Assembly (NCBI GenBank): GCA_913057985.1 | Contig: CAJXPL010000002.1 | Span: 1-64,000 of the forward strand | DNA length: 64,000 nucleotides | Direction: 5' to 3' | Source: an uncultured Synechococcus sp. | Lineage (GTDB): Bacteria > Cyanobacteriota > Cyanobacteriia > PCC-6307 > Cyanobiaceae | Part shown: one piece after another, positions 52,186 through 61,677 of the stretch | Position numbering within the stretch: the stretch's first letter is position 1 | Layout: each line of letters begins with the position of its first letter | Notes under the pieces: model-generated | Databases searched by the model: none | Told to the model about the DNA's origin: nothing | What the model saw: the letters and a program-made list of their open reading frames with translations, nothing else | Made by a program: the position numbers and the translations under genes

Positions 52186-53370
52186 TTGGCGACGACGAAT
52201 TCTCTTCTTTCCGTTGACGATCGTCACCGCAGAGCCTTTGCACCGATCGGCACTCCCGACCGTCTCCTGCTTGGACCCGGCCCTTCCAACGCCCATCCAA
52301 CGGTTCTTAAGGCTCTCTCGAGAACGCCGATTGGTCACCTTGATCCGCTGTACGTGGAGCTCATGAGTGAGGTGCAGGAACTGCTGCGCTACGCCTGGCA
52401 GACCGACAATCGCCTCACGCTTCCAATGAGCGGCACCGGAAGTGCCGCCATGGAGGCAACGCTCGCGAACACGGTGGAGCCTGGAGACACCGTTTTGGTG
52501 GCGGTGAAGGGCTATTTCGGCCTGCGGCTGGCCGACATGGCGGGCCGTTACCGCGCTGACGTGAAAACCATTGAGAAGCCCTGGGGTGAGTGGTTTTACC
52601 TCGATGAGCTGGAAGCTGCCCTGATCGAGCACAAGCCCGCCATCTTGGCGATGGTTCATGCCGAAACCTCAACGGGTGTTTGTCAACCCATGGAGGGCAT
52701 CGGCGACCTTTGCCGAAAGCATGACTGCCTTCTTCTGCTCGACACCGTCACTTCTCTGGGGGGTGTGCCGCTATACATCGATGAGTGGAAAGTCGATCTC
52801 GCCTACAGCTGCAGCCAGAAAGGCCTGAGCTGCCCTCCCGGTCTTGGACCCTTCACCATGGGTCCCCGCGCCGAGGCCAAGATGACAGCGCGTCAGGGCA
52901 AGGTTCCCAACTGGTACCTGGATGTATCCCTGCTGAACCAGTACTGGGGCAGCGACCGCGTCTACCACCACACCGCGCCGGTCAACATGAACTTCGGCAT
53001 GCGTGAGGCCCTGCGTCTCCTGGCTGAAGAAGGACTCGACCAGGCCTGGGCACGCCATCGCAGCAATGCAGAGATGCTCTGGAATGGCTTGGAAAGTCTC
53101 GGCCTCTCGATGCATGTGCCGGCCGAGCGCCGACTTCCCACCCTCACCACGGTTCGGATTCCTGACGGTGTGGATGGCAAGGCGTTCAGTCAGCACCTGC
53201 TCAACAACCACGGCATTGAAGTAGGTGGTGGACTCGGCAGCCTTGCCGGCAAAATCTGGCGCATCGGCCTGATGGGTTACAACTCCACCCCTGAAAACGT
53301 GAACCGTCTGCTCAACCTGTTTGAGACAGAGCTGCCTCGCTTCAGCGGTTCCGTTGCCGCCGCTGCTTGA
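52186..53370 (+). CDS. class V aminotransferase (alanine/serine-glyoxylate type)
   Basis: 394 residues from TTG 52186. LLLGPGPSNAHPTVLKALSRTPIGHLDP opens the fold; MSGTGSAAMEATLANTV, VHAETSTGVCQPM, and SCSQKGLSCPPGLG (PLP Lys) are diagnostic. The C-terminal VGGGLGSLAGKIWRIGLMGYNS closes the substrate site. It probably interconverts glyoxylate and glycine with alanine or serine as donor, in the photorespiratory path (family inference). Confidence 0.93.
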   Translation: MATTNSLLSVDDRHRRAFAPIGTPDRLLLGPGPSNAHPTVLKALSRTPIGHLDPLYVELMSEVQELLRYAWQTDNRLTLPMSGTGSAAMEATLANTVEPGDTVLVAVKGYFGLRLADMAGRYRADVKTIEKPWGEWFYLDELEAALIEHKPAILAMVHAETSTGVCQPMEGIGDLCRKHDCLLLLDTVTSLGGVPLYIDEWKVDLAYSCSQKGLSCPPGLGPFTMGPRAEAKMTARQGKVPNWYLDVSLLNQYWGSDRVYHHTAPVNMNFGMREALRLLAEEGLDQAWARHRSNAEMLWNGLESLGLSMHVPAERRLPTLTTVRIPDGVDGKAFSQHLLNNHGIEVGGGLGSLAGKIWRIGLMGYNSTPENVNRLLNLFETELPRFSGSVAAAA

Positions 53371-53845
53371 ACCAGCGTTCCAGCTGCTCCCTCGCCTCAG
53401 GCTCGCGCACGCCCTGAATCACCTTCATGTGGTGATGGGCACTGGCATGGGTGGAGAGGTCAAGGCTTCCCCCCAGGCCACCGCGCTTGGGATCTGACGC
53501 CGCAAACACCACTCTTCCCATGCGGGCCTGCACCAAGGCCCCCGCACACATGGGGCAGGGTTCGAGGGTCACGATCAGGGTGCAGTTGTTGAATCTCCAG
53601 TCGTTCTGAACGATCGCTGCCTGTTGCAAGGCCACCAGTTCGGCATGCCCGAGGGGATCCCTGTCGTTCTGGCGCCGGTTCCGCCCATGGCCGAAGGCTC
53701 GGCCCTGTCCATCCAGGATCACTGCGGCCACCGGAACTTCTCCTTCCGCTCCAGCTTCCTCCGCGCGCTGGAGCAGAACATCCATCCAGCGAGTGAACTC
53801 ATCCCGCTGATCCACTGCTGTTCCACGTTGTCCTTTGAGCACCAT
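53342..53845 (-). CDS. tadA: tRNA-specific adenosine deaminase
   Basis: 167 residues. Cytidine-deaminase-fold zinc site: HAELVAL (His, catalytic Glu) and TLEPCPMCAGALVQARMGRVVFAASD (two Cys). The C-terminal HHHMKVIQGVREPEAREQLERWF matches TadA. It makes inosine 34 in tRNA-Arg(ACG). It overlaps the aminotransferase end by 29 bases and the divergent decarboxylase start by 11. Confidence 0.95.
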   Translation of the reverse strand: MVLKGQRGTAVDQRDEFTRWMDVLLQRAEEAGAEGEVPVAAVILDGQGRAFGHGRNRRQNDRDPLGHAELVALQQAAIVQNDWRFNNCTLIVTLEPCPMCAGALVQARMGRVVFAASDPKRGGLGGSLDLSTHASAHHHMKVIQGVREPEAREQLERWFKQRRQRNR

Positions 53846-55295
53846 CCCACGAGACGCGAAGATCGGTGCAGTTCACGGGTCTCCGTTGCAAGCCTGTTCC
53901 GAGTCTCAGCACCCACCGGATCGGCTTGCTCCGTTCGCCATCCCCTCGGCCGAAGACCCGGTGCTGAGGAACTTCCTGCATCGCAGTTCGGATCTGCTCT
54001 GCCGTTGGATCGGCTCCGCTGATCGATCAAGCCCGGTCCCTGTCATGCGGCCCTTGCCTGACGTGGCACCAGGGCTTGATGGGGCCAGCGTTGAATCGCT
54101 GCTCAGTGATCTTCAGCAGGTGATGGATGGTGCGTATCAGCCGTCCCATCCCGGTGCTCTCGCCCATCTCGATCCGCCCCCGCTGACCGCGTCCATTGCA
54201 GCGGAATTGGTCTGTGCAGGTCTCAACAACAACCTCCTGGCCGAGGAGCTTTCGCCTGGTCTGACCGGCCTGGAACATGACCTCTGCCGCTGGTTCTGCC
54301 ACAGGATTGGCTTGCCCGCCGGTTCCGGAGGGGTGCTGGCCAGCGGCGGGACCCTGAGCAATCTCATGGCCCTGGTGGCCGCACGGGCGGCGTTGGGGGC
54401 CACCCATCGGGATCCTGTACTGCTGTGCAGCCAAGACGCTCACGTCTCCATCAACAAGGCCGCAAAGGTGATGGGGCTGGCGGATGATGCCCTTCAGACG
54501 CTTCCTGTGGCCGCGGATGGTGGCCTTTGCCTCGAGGCTTTGGCCAAGCGTTTGAGAGCTCTGCATGCGAAGGGGCGGCCTTGTCTGGCGGTGGTGGCCA
54601 CGGCCGGCACCACGGTGCGTGGAGCCATTGATCCTCTGTCGGATCTGGCAACCCTCTGCCGTGATGCTGGGGTCTGGTTGCACGTTGATGCGGCCATCGG
54701 CGGTGTGTTCGCCCTCACGGCCCGCCATGCCTCTCTGATGGATGGCATGGAATCTGCCGATTCGATCACGCTGAATCCCCAGAAATTGCTGGGCATCACC
54801 AAGGCGTCATCCCTGCTGTTGCTTCGGGATCGAACCCATCTCCGTAAGGCCTTTTCAACAGGATTGCCCTACATGGAGGCGCCCAAGGGGATGGATCACG
54901 GCGGGGAGATCGGCTTGCAGGGCACCCGACCTGCGGAGATCCTCAAGCTTTGGCTGGGCCTACGCCAGTTGGGCGAGGCGGGCATCGAAGCAACGCTTAG
55001 CGGAGCTTTGCAACGGCGAAACGCCTTCGCAGCCCAATTGGACCCGGAGAAGTTCACGTTGCTGCCGGGTGACCTGCACCTGCTGGCCTTTCATCCCAAA
55101 CATGGAGATGCTGCTGCAGCCGGCTGTTGGAGTGAAGACACCCGGCAAATGCTGCTGTCTCACGGCTACATGCTGTCGCGACCCTTTTACGGCGACCGTT
55201 TCTGCCTCAAGGCGGTTTTTGGAAACCCCCACACCACGGCTCAGCACCTCAGCGACCTTTCGGGACGACTGAATCAATCGCTGGCTCCAGCCTGA
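53835..55295 (+). CDS. PLP-dependent group II decarboxylase
   Basis: 486 residues from ATG 53835, which may be too far upstream since it overlaps tadA; GTG 53874 is an alternative. HLDPPPLTASIAAELV, ASGGTLSNLMALVAAR, VVATAGTTVRGAIDPL, VHVDAA-type WLHVDAAIGGVFALT, and the PLP Lys in TLNPQKLLGITKASSLLL identify the aromatic-amino-acid/glutamate/diaminobutyrate decarboxylase group. Substrate not determinable; L-2,4-diaminobutyrate or an aromatic amino acid are family options. Confidence 0.9.
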   Translation: MSTIPRDAKIGAVHGSPLQACSESQHPPDRLAPFAIPSAEDPVLRNFLHRSSDLLCRWIGSADRSSPVPVMRPLPDVAPGLDGASVESLLSDLQQVMDGAYQPSHPGALAHLDPPPLTASIAAELVCAGLNNNLLAEELSPGLTGLEHDLCRWFCHRIGLPAGSGGVLASGGTLSNLMALVAARAALGATHRDPVLLCSQDAHVSINKAAKVMGLADDALQTLPVAADGGLCLEALAKRLRALHAKGRPCLAVVATAGTTVRGAIDPLSDLATLCRDAGVWLHVDAAIGGVFALTARHASLMDGMESADSITLNPQKLLGITKASSLLLLRDRTHLRKAFSTGLPYMEAPKGMDHGGEIGLQGTRPAEILKLWLGLRQLGEAGIEATLSGALQRRNAFAAQLDPEKFTLLPGDLHLLAFHPKHGDAAAAGCWSEDTRQMLLSHGYMLSRPFYGDRFCLKAVFGNPHTTAQHLSDLSGRLNQSLAPA

Positions 55296-55328
55296 TCGTT
55301 CACAATCGCCATCGTTCGAGACGCTCCG

Positions 55329-55571
55329 ATGCCGGAACAGCAGCAGGGTTCACGCTGGGTTGCCATCGTCACCGGGGCGATCTCAGTGGCGATTGGTGTG
55401 CTCTATCTGCTTCTGATCACCGTTCTGGATGCCCGGGGGCCGATGCTTCCCCCTCCTGCTGAGGCCCTGGCCGGGGGGGAAGACGTCCCGCCGCCGACTG
55501 CTGAAGCGGTTCAACCACTTGCCGCATGGCACTGGCCAGAAAGCGCTGCAGTGAGAGTTCCCGTCGGTTGA
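55329..55571 (+). CDS. small membrane protein, convergent overlap
   Basis: 80 residues from ATG 55329 (MPEQQQGSRWVAIVTGA). One clear helix (VAIVTGAISVAIGVLYLLLITVL) is followed by ARGPMLPPPAEAL. The last 52 residues lie inside the convergent GTPase gene (155-base overlap) and look unconstrained, so the stop may have moved. Unknown function; the N-terminal third looks conserved. Confidence 0.65.
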   Translation: MPEQQQGSRWVAIVTGAISVAIGVLYLLLITVLDARGPMLPPPAEALAGGEDVPPPTAEAVQPLAAWHWPESAAVRVPVG

Positions 55572-57006
55572 GCTCAAAGGCCTGTTGAACCACGGTCTGC
55601 ATGCCACCGTCACCCCAGTCCTGGTCCTGTTCGAAGTAGCGCATGAAACTGCTTCCGGCGATTCGGGTGAGCCATGCGGTCACCACCCCCTGGAGCACCT
55701 GCCCCAGCACCAGAGTGGGCAAGCTCAGGCTCAGGCTGGTGCCCAGCAAGCTCATGGCCCCCTTGACGATGCCTAACTTGCCAAGGGTCTGTCCAAGGGA
55801 CAGGGCCAGATCCTTGGCGCGATCACGTGACATCTCGACCCCATAGATCTTGGCCATCTCCAGGATCATCTGGGCATTTACAGCTGCGGTGCTCAACAGA
55901 TCCACCCCGGGCAGCGGATTGGCAGCGACAATCCCCGCTCCCATCCAGCTGTAGCGATCAATGCAGCGTTTGGCTTCCCGAGACCGCTGGTCGTTCAACA
56001 GGGCACGCCCGCGGCTGTCGAGGGATCGGCACTGCAAAAGGATGTTGTCGGCAATCAATTCCTCGCCCTCTGCGTGCAGCACAACGGCGAGGCGCTGCAG
56101 CAGATCGCTGACGTCAGGCAGCGGCTGCAGCGGGCGACGGCCGGGTTGAGGAATCGATTGAGGAGAGGCGCTGCAGGCCACCACATCAGCAGCGTTGAGC
56201 TGTCCCTGGCAACGGGAGCGAAGCACCTGCAGGAGCCTTTTCTCCTCGTCAACTCCGCGTAAATCCCGCTTGTTCAGCACCAGGAGCAGCCGCTTGCCGA
56301 GCCCGGCGAGCGAGGTCACGACGGCGTATTCCGAGGCTCTGAGGTCCCCATCCACCACCACGATCAACAGATCGGCACGAACCGCCCGACGACGGGCTGT
56401 TTCCTCCCGGCTGAGTCCTTCGTCTCCGGCTTCAAGGATTCCTGGGGTGTCCACGAGCTGAAGACCACGCTCCAGGCCTTTCAAACGCAGCCGGTAGGCG
56501 CGGCTGGTTTTGGTCACGCCCATGGGCGCTCCCACATCGCCGACCATTTCATTGAGCAGGGCACGGATCAGCGATGTCTTGCCACTGGATCCAGTGCCGA
56601 ACACCACAACCACCAGATCGCCTCGCTTCAGTTCCTCGGCGACCCGGTCGCGTTCGTTCTGAAGGCTGCGGCGACTGATGTCGTCCTGAATGCGTTCGAT
56701 CAGACGATCCACATGGCCGAGGCTGGTGGTCGCGGCATCCCGCCGGTTCTGTGGAGCCGGGGTGGCTTGGCGTGGTTGTTGGCTTGGGCGTGATTTCAGG
56801 CGTTTCCACATCGGCCAACCCACCTGCACCGCCAGGGTGGCCACCAGCACGAGCCCCAGCAGCAGCACCGGCGTGAGCAACCAGGGAGGCAGGAAGTAAC
56901 TCAGATCCCACAGCAGGCTGCGGATGGTCTGAACGGCAGCGCCGATCAGCACGAGTGCCACAAAGGCAACGGCGAGACCGATCAGCAACCGGGTTTGGCG
57001 TTTCAT
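55417..57006 (-). CDS. membrane-anchored GTPase with DUF697-type C-terminus
   Basis: 529 residues from ATG 57006. Two N-terminal helices (LLIGLAVAFVALVLIGAAV; LLTPVLLLGLVLVATLAVQV) precede a coiled region and a G domain: G1 GTGSSGKTSLI, G3 VDTPGILE, G4 LNKRDL. The C-terminal half (WMGAGIVAANPLPGVDLLSTAAVNAQMILEMAKIYG) is DUF697/YcjF-like. Cyanobacteria carry several such proteins; the role is not established. The C-terminal 27 residues are Pro/Gly-rich and overlap the opposing gene. Confidence 0.88.
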   Translation of the reverse strand: MKRQTRLLIGLAVAFVALVLIGAAVQTIRSLLWDLSYFLPPWLLTPVLLLGLVLVATLAVQVGWPMWKRLKSRPSQQPRQATPAPQNRRDAATTSLGHVDRLIERIQDDISRRSLQNERDRVAEELKRGDLVVVVFGTGSSGKTSLIRALLNEMVGDVGAPMGVTKTSRAYRLRLKGLERGLQLVDTPGILEAGDEGLSREETARRRAVRADLLIVVVDGDLRASEYAVVTSLAGLGKRLLLVLNKRDLRGVDEEKRLLQVLRSRCQGQLNAADVVACSASPQSIPQPGRRPLQPLPDVSDLLQRLAVVLHAEGEELIADNILLQCRSLDSRGRALLNDQRSREAKRCIDRYSWMGAGIVAANPLPGVDLLSTAAVNAQMILEMAKIYGVEMSRDRAKDLALSLGQTLGKLGIVKGAMSLLGTSLSLSLPTLVLGQVLQGVVTAWLTRIAGSSFMRYFEQDQDWGDGGMQTVVQQAFELNRRELSLQRFLASAMRQVVEPLQQSAAGRLPPRPGPQQEGEASAPGHPER

Positions 57007-57040
57007 GCCTGCGTCACACCAGCCTCAGGGCAAGTTTGGG

Positions 57041-57532
57041 TCAGCCACGGCTGTTGTCACGAAGGCTGGTATCACCCCGGCGGGTCCAGAGGTCGATGGC
57101 AAAGCAGAGCACGGCGAGATTGATGGCGACATCCGCCCCGTTGAAGATCGGGAAATCGATCGGTTCGAGGGCCAGAAAATCCACCACGTGGCCGAGACGC
57201 CAACGGTCGATCCCATTACCCACCGTTCCGCCTAGAAGCGCTGCTGCGGCGAGGGCCTGCCAGAACGGCAGCACCCGTTCACGCCAGATCCACAGGATCA
57301 GCCCGATGCCCACCCCCAAGCTGAGCAGCCCAAGCAGGGCAGTGGAGCCCTGTAGAACACTGAAGGCCGCGCCGGTGTTGTGCACCAATTGCAGCGAGAG
57401 CAGATGTGGCAGCAGGGGTAGGGATTGACCCTCTCGCAAAGCGCTCGAGGCCGCCGCCTTGCTCAGCTGATCCACCACCACGATCACCAGGGCAATCAGC
57501 AGGGTTGAGCGACGTGGAAGTGGTCTCGTCAT
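57041..57532 (-). CDS. lspA: lipoprotein signal peptidase
   Basis: 163 residues from ATG 57532 (MTRPLPRRSTLLIAL). Four helices with the family boxes VVDQLSK, LVHNTGAAFSVLQG, GGTVGNGIDRWRLGHVVDFL and FNGADVAI, which include the two catalytic Asp. It cleaves signal peptides of prolipoproteins such as the one at 15722. The start overlaps the bioY stop by 4 bases. Confidence 0.97.
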   Translation of the reverse strand: MTRPLPRRSTLLIALVIVVVDQLSKAAASSALREGQSLPLLPHLLSLQLVHNTGAAFSVLQGSTALLGLLSLGVGIGLILWIWRERVLPFWQALAAAALLGGTVGNGIDRWRLGHVVDFLALEPIDFPIFNGADVAINLAVLCFAIDLWTRRGDTSLRDNSRG

Positions 57533-58107
57533 GGCTCGATGATCAGCAACCGACGCAGCACGATTGAAAGGAATCCTGCACCGATGCAGAGCAGCATCTG
57601 AGCCGGTAGCGGACCGATTGAAAACTGCATCAGCAGCTCGGGGAAACCAAGGCTCCATCGCCCCAGCAGTGCCCCGAGGGCGAGATTCAGCACCCCGCAG
57701 ATCTGGAGAACGAGCAGCCCTGCCAGGGCACAGAGCGACTGTCTGGGCAGGTCATCCATGCGGTCCTGCTGCGCCAGTCGACCGGTGAGCCAGGCTGCGG
57801 GCACGAAGCCCGCGAGATAGCCGAAACCCGGTTTAAGCACGTAGTTCAGCCCTCCACCGCCATGGAACACCGGCAGACTGAACAATCCCAGGCTCAGATA
57901 GCCAACAGCGGCCATCACGCCGGCACGCGGGCCACTGACCATGGCGCAGAGAAGCAGCGCTGGCACCTGCCACGTGACCGGCAGGGGGAGAAGGATCGGC
58001 TCGGGAGCAGGCAGGAACAACGCGGCGGGCACAAGACCACCGATGAGGATGGCTAGCAGACCCGCCAGGGCACCACACCAGGAGGCGAGAGCCCTCACAT
58101 CACTCAC
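57529..58107 (-). CDS. bioY: biotin transporter BioY
   Basis: 192 residues. Six hydrophobic segments with BioY motifs: ILLPLPVTWQVPALLLCAMVSGPRAG, YLSLGLFSLPVFHGGGGLNYVLKPGFGYLAGFVPAAWL and IGPLPAQMLLCIGAG. It is the substrate-binding S component of biotin ECF transport and can act alone or with a shared EcfAT module. It is coupled to lspA, an order repeated in many picocyanobacteria. Confidence 0.94.
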   Translation of the reverse strand: MSDVRALASWCGALAGLLAILIGGLVPAALFLPAPEPILLPLPVTWQVPALLLCAMVSGPRAGVMAAVGYLSLGLFSLPVFHGGGGLNYVLKPGFGYLAGFVPAAWLTGRLAQQDRMDDLPRQSLCALAGLLVLQICGVLNLALGALLGRWSLGFPELLMQFSIGPLPAQMLLCIGAGFLSIVLRRLLIIEP

Positions 58108-58154
58108 TCAACTGGGCCCATCCTGCTCGACAATGCAGATCCTGCCCAGTTCAG

Positions 58155-58382
58155 ATGTCGGTATCGATTGGTGATCAGCTGCGCCTGTCGCAGCAGCTTC
58201 CGTACCTCAAGTCGGCGGATCCGATGCCGATGCTGCGACCGCCGGATCTGGTGGCCGCCGGTGAAGTGGGCGAGGTGGTTGCACTTCATCCGATGGACAC
58301 GGTTGCTGTGCGATTTCGCCGGGGCACGTTTCTGATCCCCCTCGATCGGCTGGATCCGGTGGATGCAGCTGAGGTGGACTAA
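58155..58382 (+). CDS. sipA: SipA (NblS-interacting) protein
   Basis: 75 residues from ATG 58155. SH3-like beta fold with IGDQLRLSQQLPYLKSADPMPMLRPPDLV, GEVGEVVALHPMDTVAVRFRRGTFLIPLDRL, the SipA/SSL3364 signature. In Synechococcus it binds the sensor kinase NblS, a light and stress regulator. It overlaps the convergent M16 peptidase gene by 4 bases. Confidence 0.92.
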   Translation: MSVSIGDQLRLSQQLPYLKSADPMPMLRPPDLVAAGEVGEVVALHPMDTVAVRFRRGTFLIPLDRLDPVDAAEVD

Positions 58383-59635
58383 GCAGCGTCCCGCCGATCC
58401 CAGCGCCGTTCGAGCTGCTTCAGTGCAGCGGAGGTTCCGCACAGGCTGAGTCGTGGTTCCCTCAGCCAACGTTGGGCGGCATCGAGCACATCCGTCGGTG
58501 TCAGTTCCGCAAGAGCCCGCACACAGCGCTGGTCATGATCGTCAGGGAGCCCTTGGGCCTTCAGCTGAACCCGTCGCTCTGCCCGTTGGGAGCAGGTCTG
58601 CAGGCCCTGGGCGAGCTGACCGATGTACTTGGCCCGTGCGAGCTCGAGTGCGGCCTCACTGAGGGGTTGCTCACTCAGCTCGTCCCAGATCTTCAGCAGC
58701 AAGTCCAGCGCGAGCTCTGAGCGCTCCTCCACGCTCGAGGCCATCAGCACAAAGGGCGCCGGTCCTGCCAGGCCAGGGAAGTGCGCGGCCACGTCGTAGG
58801 CCACGCCATGGTCTTCCCGCAGGCGCTGGAACAGCAGGCTCGACATCCCCACGCCCAGATGGCACTGCAACAGACGCAACGCCAGTTCATCCGGGTGTCC
58901 ATGCCCCAGCGTCGCCTGCCCAAGCATCAGAACCACCTGTTCGGTGTCCATCGCTTCGAGCTGGATCGTTTCGGTTCCCACCGCTTCGGCGTAGGGACGG
59001 CGGCCTGAGCGATCGTTGCCGCTCCCTTCTGGCCAGTCGCGAAAGTCCTCAAGGGAGCCAATCGTGTCGATGATTTGCGGTGGGACGCTGCCCGCCAGGG
59101 CGAGAACGCTCGATGCCCTCGGTAGCCGCTCGGCCAGGGGAAGAAGTGCCTCCCGATCCAGGTCATCCAGCTCTTCAGCGATGCCCATCGGGTCGTGGCC
59201 GTAGCCCCCGTTGCCATAGGTCAGCTGCCGCCATCCGGTCGTGGCGCAATGGAAGGGGTCCTCCCGCTGCCGTTGCAAGGCCTGAATCGTGAGCGAACGT
59301 TCAAGGGCCACCTGGCCAGGCTCAAGCCGGGGGGAACGAACCATCTGGGCCAGCAGGGGCAGGAGCTGCTCCGCGTCTTCCACCGTGCAGCGCAGGCTCA
59401 GCACGAGCGCATCCTCCTGGGCATCGCAGCGCAGACCTGCTCCGCATCCCTCAACAAGGTCCGCCAGGTCAACGTGGTTGTGTCCTCCACAGCCTCGGCT
59501 GAGCAGAGATGCCAGCAGGTCATGGGCACCCCGTGTTCCTGCAGGGTCGTCGGCGCTGCCGAAAGGAAGCAGCAGTTTCGCGGCCAGAATCCCCGGGCTT
59601 GAGACCGGTTCGATCAGCAGTTCGGGGTTGCTCAT
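58379..59635 (-). CDS. M16 peptidase-like protein, inactive subunit
   Basis: 418 residues from ATG 59635 ([15 protein letters not shown]). Full M16 fold: LLPFGSADDPAGTRGAHDLLASLLSRGC and the second-half Arg/Tyr region (FQRLREDHGVAYDVAAHF), but the HxxEH zinc motif is missing (RGAHDLLAS in its place). Such subunits pair with an active partner, here the gene just upstream, with which it overlaps by 4 bases. Like the mitochondrial processing peptidase alpha/beta pair (analogy). Confidence 0.88.
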   Translation of the reverse strand: MSNPELLIEPVSSPGILAAKLLLPFGSADDPAGTRGAHDLLASLLSRGCGGHNHVDLADLVEGCGAGLRCDAQEDALVLSLRCTVEDAEQLLPLLAQMVRSPRLEPGQVALERSLTIQALQRQREDPFHCATTGWRQLTYGNGGYGHDPMGIAEELDDLDREALLPLAERLPRASSVLALAGSVPPQIIDTIGSLEDFRDWPEGSGNDRSGRRPYAEAVGTETIQLEAMDTEQVVLMLGQATLGHGHPDELALRLLQCHLGVGMSSLLFQRLREDHGVAYDVAAHFPGLAGPAPFVLMASSVEERSELALDLLLKIWDELSEQPLSEAALELARAKYIGQLAQGLQTCSQRAERRVQLKAQGLPDDHDQRCVRALAELTPTDVLDAAQRWLREPRLSLCGTSAALKQLERRWDRRDAA

Positions 59636-60915
59636 CCGTGTTTCATCTTGGCCTGGGCGGTCAGCACAAACGCCTGTTCGGGTTGAAGCCTTGGAAACAG
59701 GTCTGAGCGAAGCCGCTCGGCCGTCCATGGCGGCAGGAAAGCAAGAGGCTGGAGCAGATCCTGCTGCCGGTCCCAGAGGGTCTGGCTGGCGCTGAGCCCA
59801 GACACCTGGCCCGTTGATTCCAAGGCATAGCGCAGTCCGTTGCTCACCAGCTGCTGGCCCCGCTTCAGCTCCTGATCGCTGACGAGCTCTTCCGCCATGG
59901 CGCGCAGCTGCCGGTTCACCTCGTCTTCCACAGCCTCCAGATGCTCGTCCGGACAGATCACCTCCAGCGTGATCAGGCTTCCCTGCTCCAGAACCGAGAG
60001 GTCCATCGACACGCTTTCAACGATCTGCAGTTCCTCCCTCAAGCGGTTCACGAGACGACTGCGTCGTCCTTCCCCCAGAAGGGTTGTGGCGAGATCAGCG
60101 GCCATCACGCCTGTTTGATCCTGGGCCCGTGGAGCTTCCCAGAGCATCAGCAGTCGGGCGGATTCGAGCCGGTCCACAACAACGCTTTCGCGTCCAGGAC
60201 GCACGCTCAGGGGCGATGACGTTGATGAGGGCTCAGGCGCATCCAGGAGGTCCGCCAGAGCCGAGGAACCCAGGGCACTGCGCAGCTCCGCTGACGAAGG
60301 CCCGGCCATCGCCAGGCAGCAGTTGGAACCGCGGTACTGCCGCTGATGAAACGCCCGCATGGCCTCGGGCGTCATGGCCTCCAGGCTGAGGGGGGTGCCC
60401 AGGATGGGTCGGCCATAGGGGTGCTGGTCACAGCCCTTGCTCAACAGCAGTTGCAGCACCTGCTCATTGGGTTGATCGGCGTATTGAGCGATCTCTTCAA
60501 GCACCACCCCCCGTTCCGTGTTGAACCCCTCAGGCTCGAGGCTTGGCTGCAACACCAGTTCCAACAACAGATCCAACGCTTCGCGGGCTCGATCCGGGGG
60601 TGTCAGCACGTGGAAGTGAACGTCATCAAAGCCTGTGGCGGCATTGCTGCTGCCCCCCAGAGCTTCGATGGCTTCATCGAATGCCCCTGCGGCCAGCCGC
60701 TCACTTCCCTTGAACACCATGTGCTCCAGGAAATGGGCCATGCCCTCTTCCCCTGGCTGCTCACTGGCACTGCCGGCACGGCACCAGAGATCGAGACAGG
60801 TCAGGGGTGCATCCGGCATCTCCGCCGTCACGCAGCGCACTCCGTTGTGGAGGGTCCAATGGTCCAGTTGGGGACCGGAGAACGGAAGGTTCAGAACTGC
60901 GTGGCAAAGTTCCAT
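59632..60915 (-). CDS. M16 zinc peptidase, active subunit
   Basis: 427 residues from ATG 60915 ([14 protein letters not shown]). The zinc-binding, inverted HxxEH motif is in [15 protein letters not shown], with the third ligand Glu in [27 protein letters not shown] supports the family. Likely cleaves transit/signal or other peptides in the cytoplasm or periplasm. Upstream frame to 61077 overlaps pcyA and is rejected. Overlaps the inactive partner. Confidence 0.9.
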   Translation of the reverse strand: MELCHAVLNLPFSGPQLDHWTLHNGVRCVTAEMPDAPLTCLDLWCRAGSASEQPGEEGMAHFLEHMVFKGSERLAAGAFDEAIEALGGSSNAATGFDDVHFHVLTPPDRAREALDLLLELVLQPSLEPEGFNTERGVVLEEIAQYADQPNEQVLQLLLSKGCDQHPYGRPILGTPLSLEAMTPEAMRAFHQRQYRGSNCCLAMAGPSSAELRSALGSSALADLLDAPEPSSTSSPLSVRPGRESVVVDRLESARLLMLWEAPRAQDQTGVMAADLATTLLGEGRRSRLVNRLREELQIVESVSMDLSVLEQGSLITLEVICPDEHLEAVEDEVNRQLRAMAEELVSDQELKRGQQLVSNGLRYALESTGQVSGLSASQTLWDRQQDLLQPLAFLPPWTAERLRSDLFPRLQPEQAFVLTAQAKMKHG

Positions 60916-60933
60916 TCTGTGCCTGCCCCTTCG

Positions 60934-61677
60934 ATGCAGCCCAAGCCGCTGGCGCCACCGCCAGGACAGCATCCCCTCGTGCAGGCCTTGGCGGCGTCGA
61001 TCCGTAGTGCCTGGGCGGGATTGCCCGGATTGGAGATCCTCCCCTGCGATGAGGATTTGCGCTTCATCCAGGGGCAACTCGATGGCGAGGGCCTATCGAT
61101 CGGCAACGAGCTTTTTCGCTGCATCGGCCTTCGCAAACTTCATCTGGAGGTTGCGCGACTCGGCAACGGCCTGCAGATCCTCCACAGCGTCTGGTTCCCC
61201 GATCCCCACTACGACTTGCCGATCTTCGGGGCCGACATCGTGGCCGGCCCTGCAGGCATCTCCGCCGCGATCGTCGATCTGTCCCCCACCTCCGATGCCT
61301 TGCCGGAGCTGCTGATCCAGCGGCTTGAGGCCAGGCCATGGCCGGCGTTCCGTCAGGTTCGGGAGCTGCCGGCCTGGGGATCAGCCATCTTCTCGAACAA
61401 GGTGTGCTTCATCCGCCCCGACGGTGCTGACGAGGAAGCAGCCTTTCAGGAACTGGTGAGCCATTACCTGCAGGTGATGGCCACCAGCGTGATCGAGGCG
61501 ACTCCCGAACCGTCCACGGCTCTCACTACAGTCCGCCGGTACGAGGGTCAGTTGAACTATTGCCTTCAGCAGAAACGCAACGACAAGACCCGCCGCGTGC
61601 TCGAGAAGGCCTTCGATTCAGCCTGGGCCGATCGCTACATCGACATGCTTCTGTTCGACAACCCTCCGGGACTCTGA
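60934..61677 (+). CDS. pcyA: phycocyanobilin:ferredoxin oxidoreductase
   Basis: 247 residues from ATG 60934 ([15 protein letters not shown]). [40 protein letters not shown] carries the active-site Glu, His and Asp of the FDBR family, and ANKVCFI-like [12 protein letters not shown] and [10 protein letters not shown] follow. It reduces biliverdin IXalpha to phycocyanobilin in four electron steps. Its TGA shares a base with the ATG of the next gene (TGATG), so it is translationally linked to a DevB-type exporter gene. Confidence 0.97.
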   Translation: MQPKPLAPPPGQHPLVQALAASIRSAWAGLPGLEILPCDEDLRFIQGQLDGEGLSIGNELFRCIGLRKLHLEVARLGNGLQILHSVWFPDPHYDLPIFGADIVAGPAGISAAIVDLSPTSDALPELLIQRLEARPWPAFRQVRELPAWGSAIFSNKVCFIRPDGADEEAAFQELVSHYLQVMATSVIEATPEPSTALTTVRRYEGQLNYCLQQKRNDKTRRVLEKAFDSAWADRYIDMLLFDNPPGL

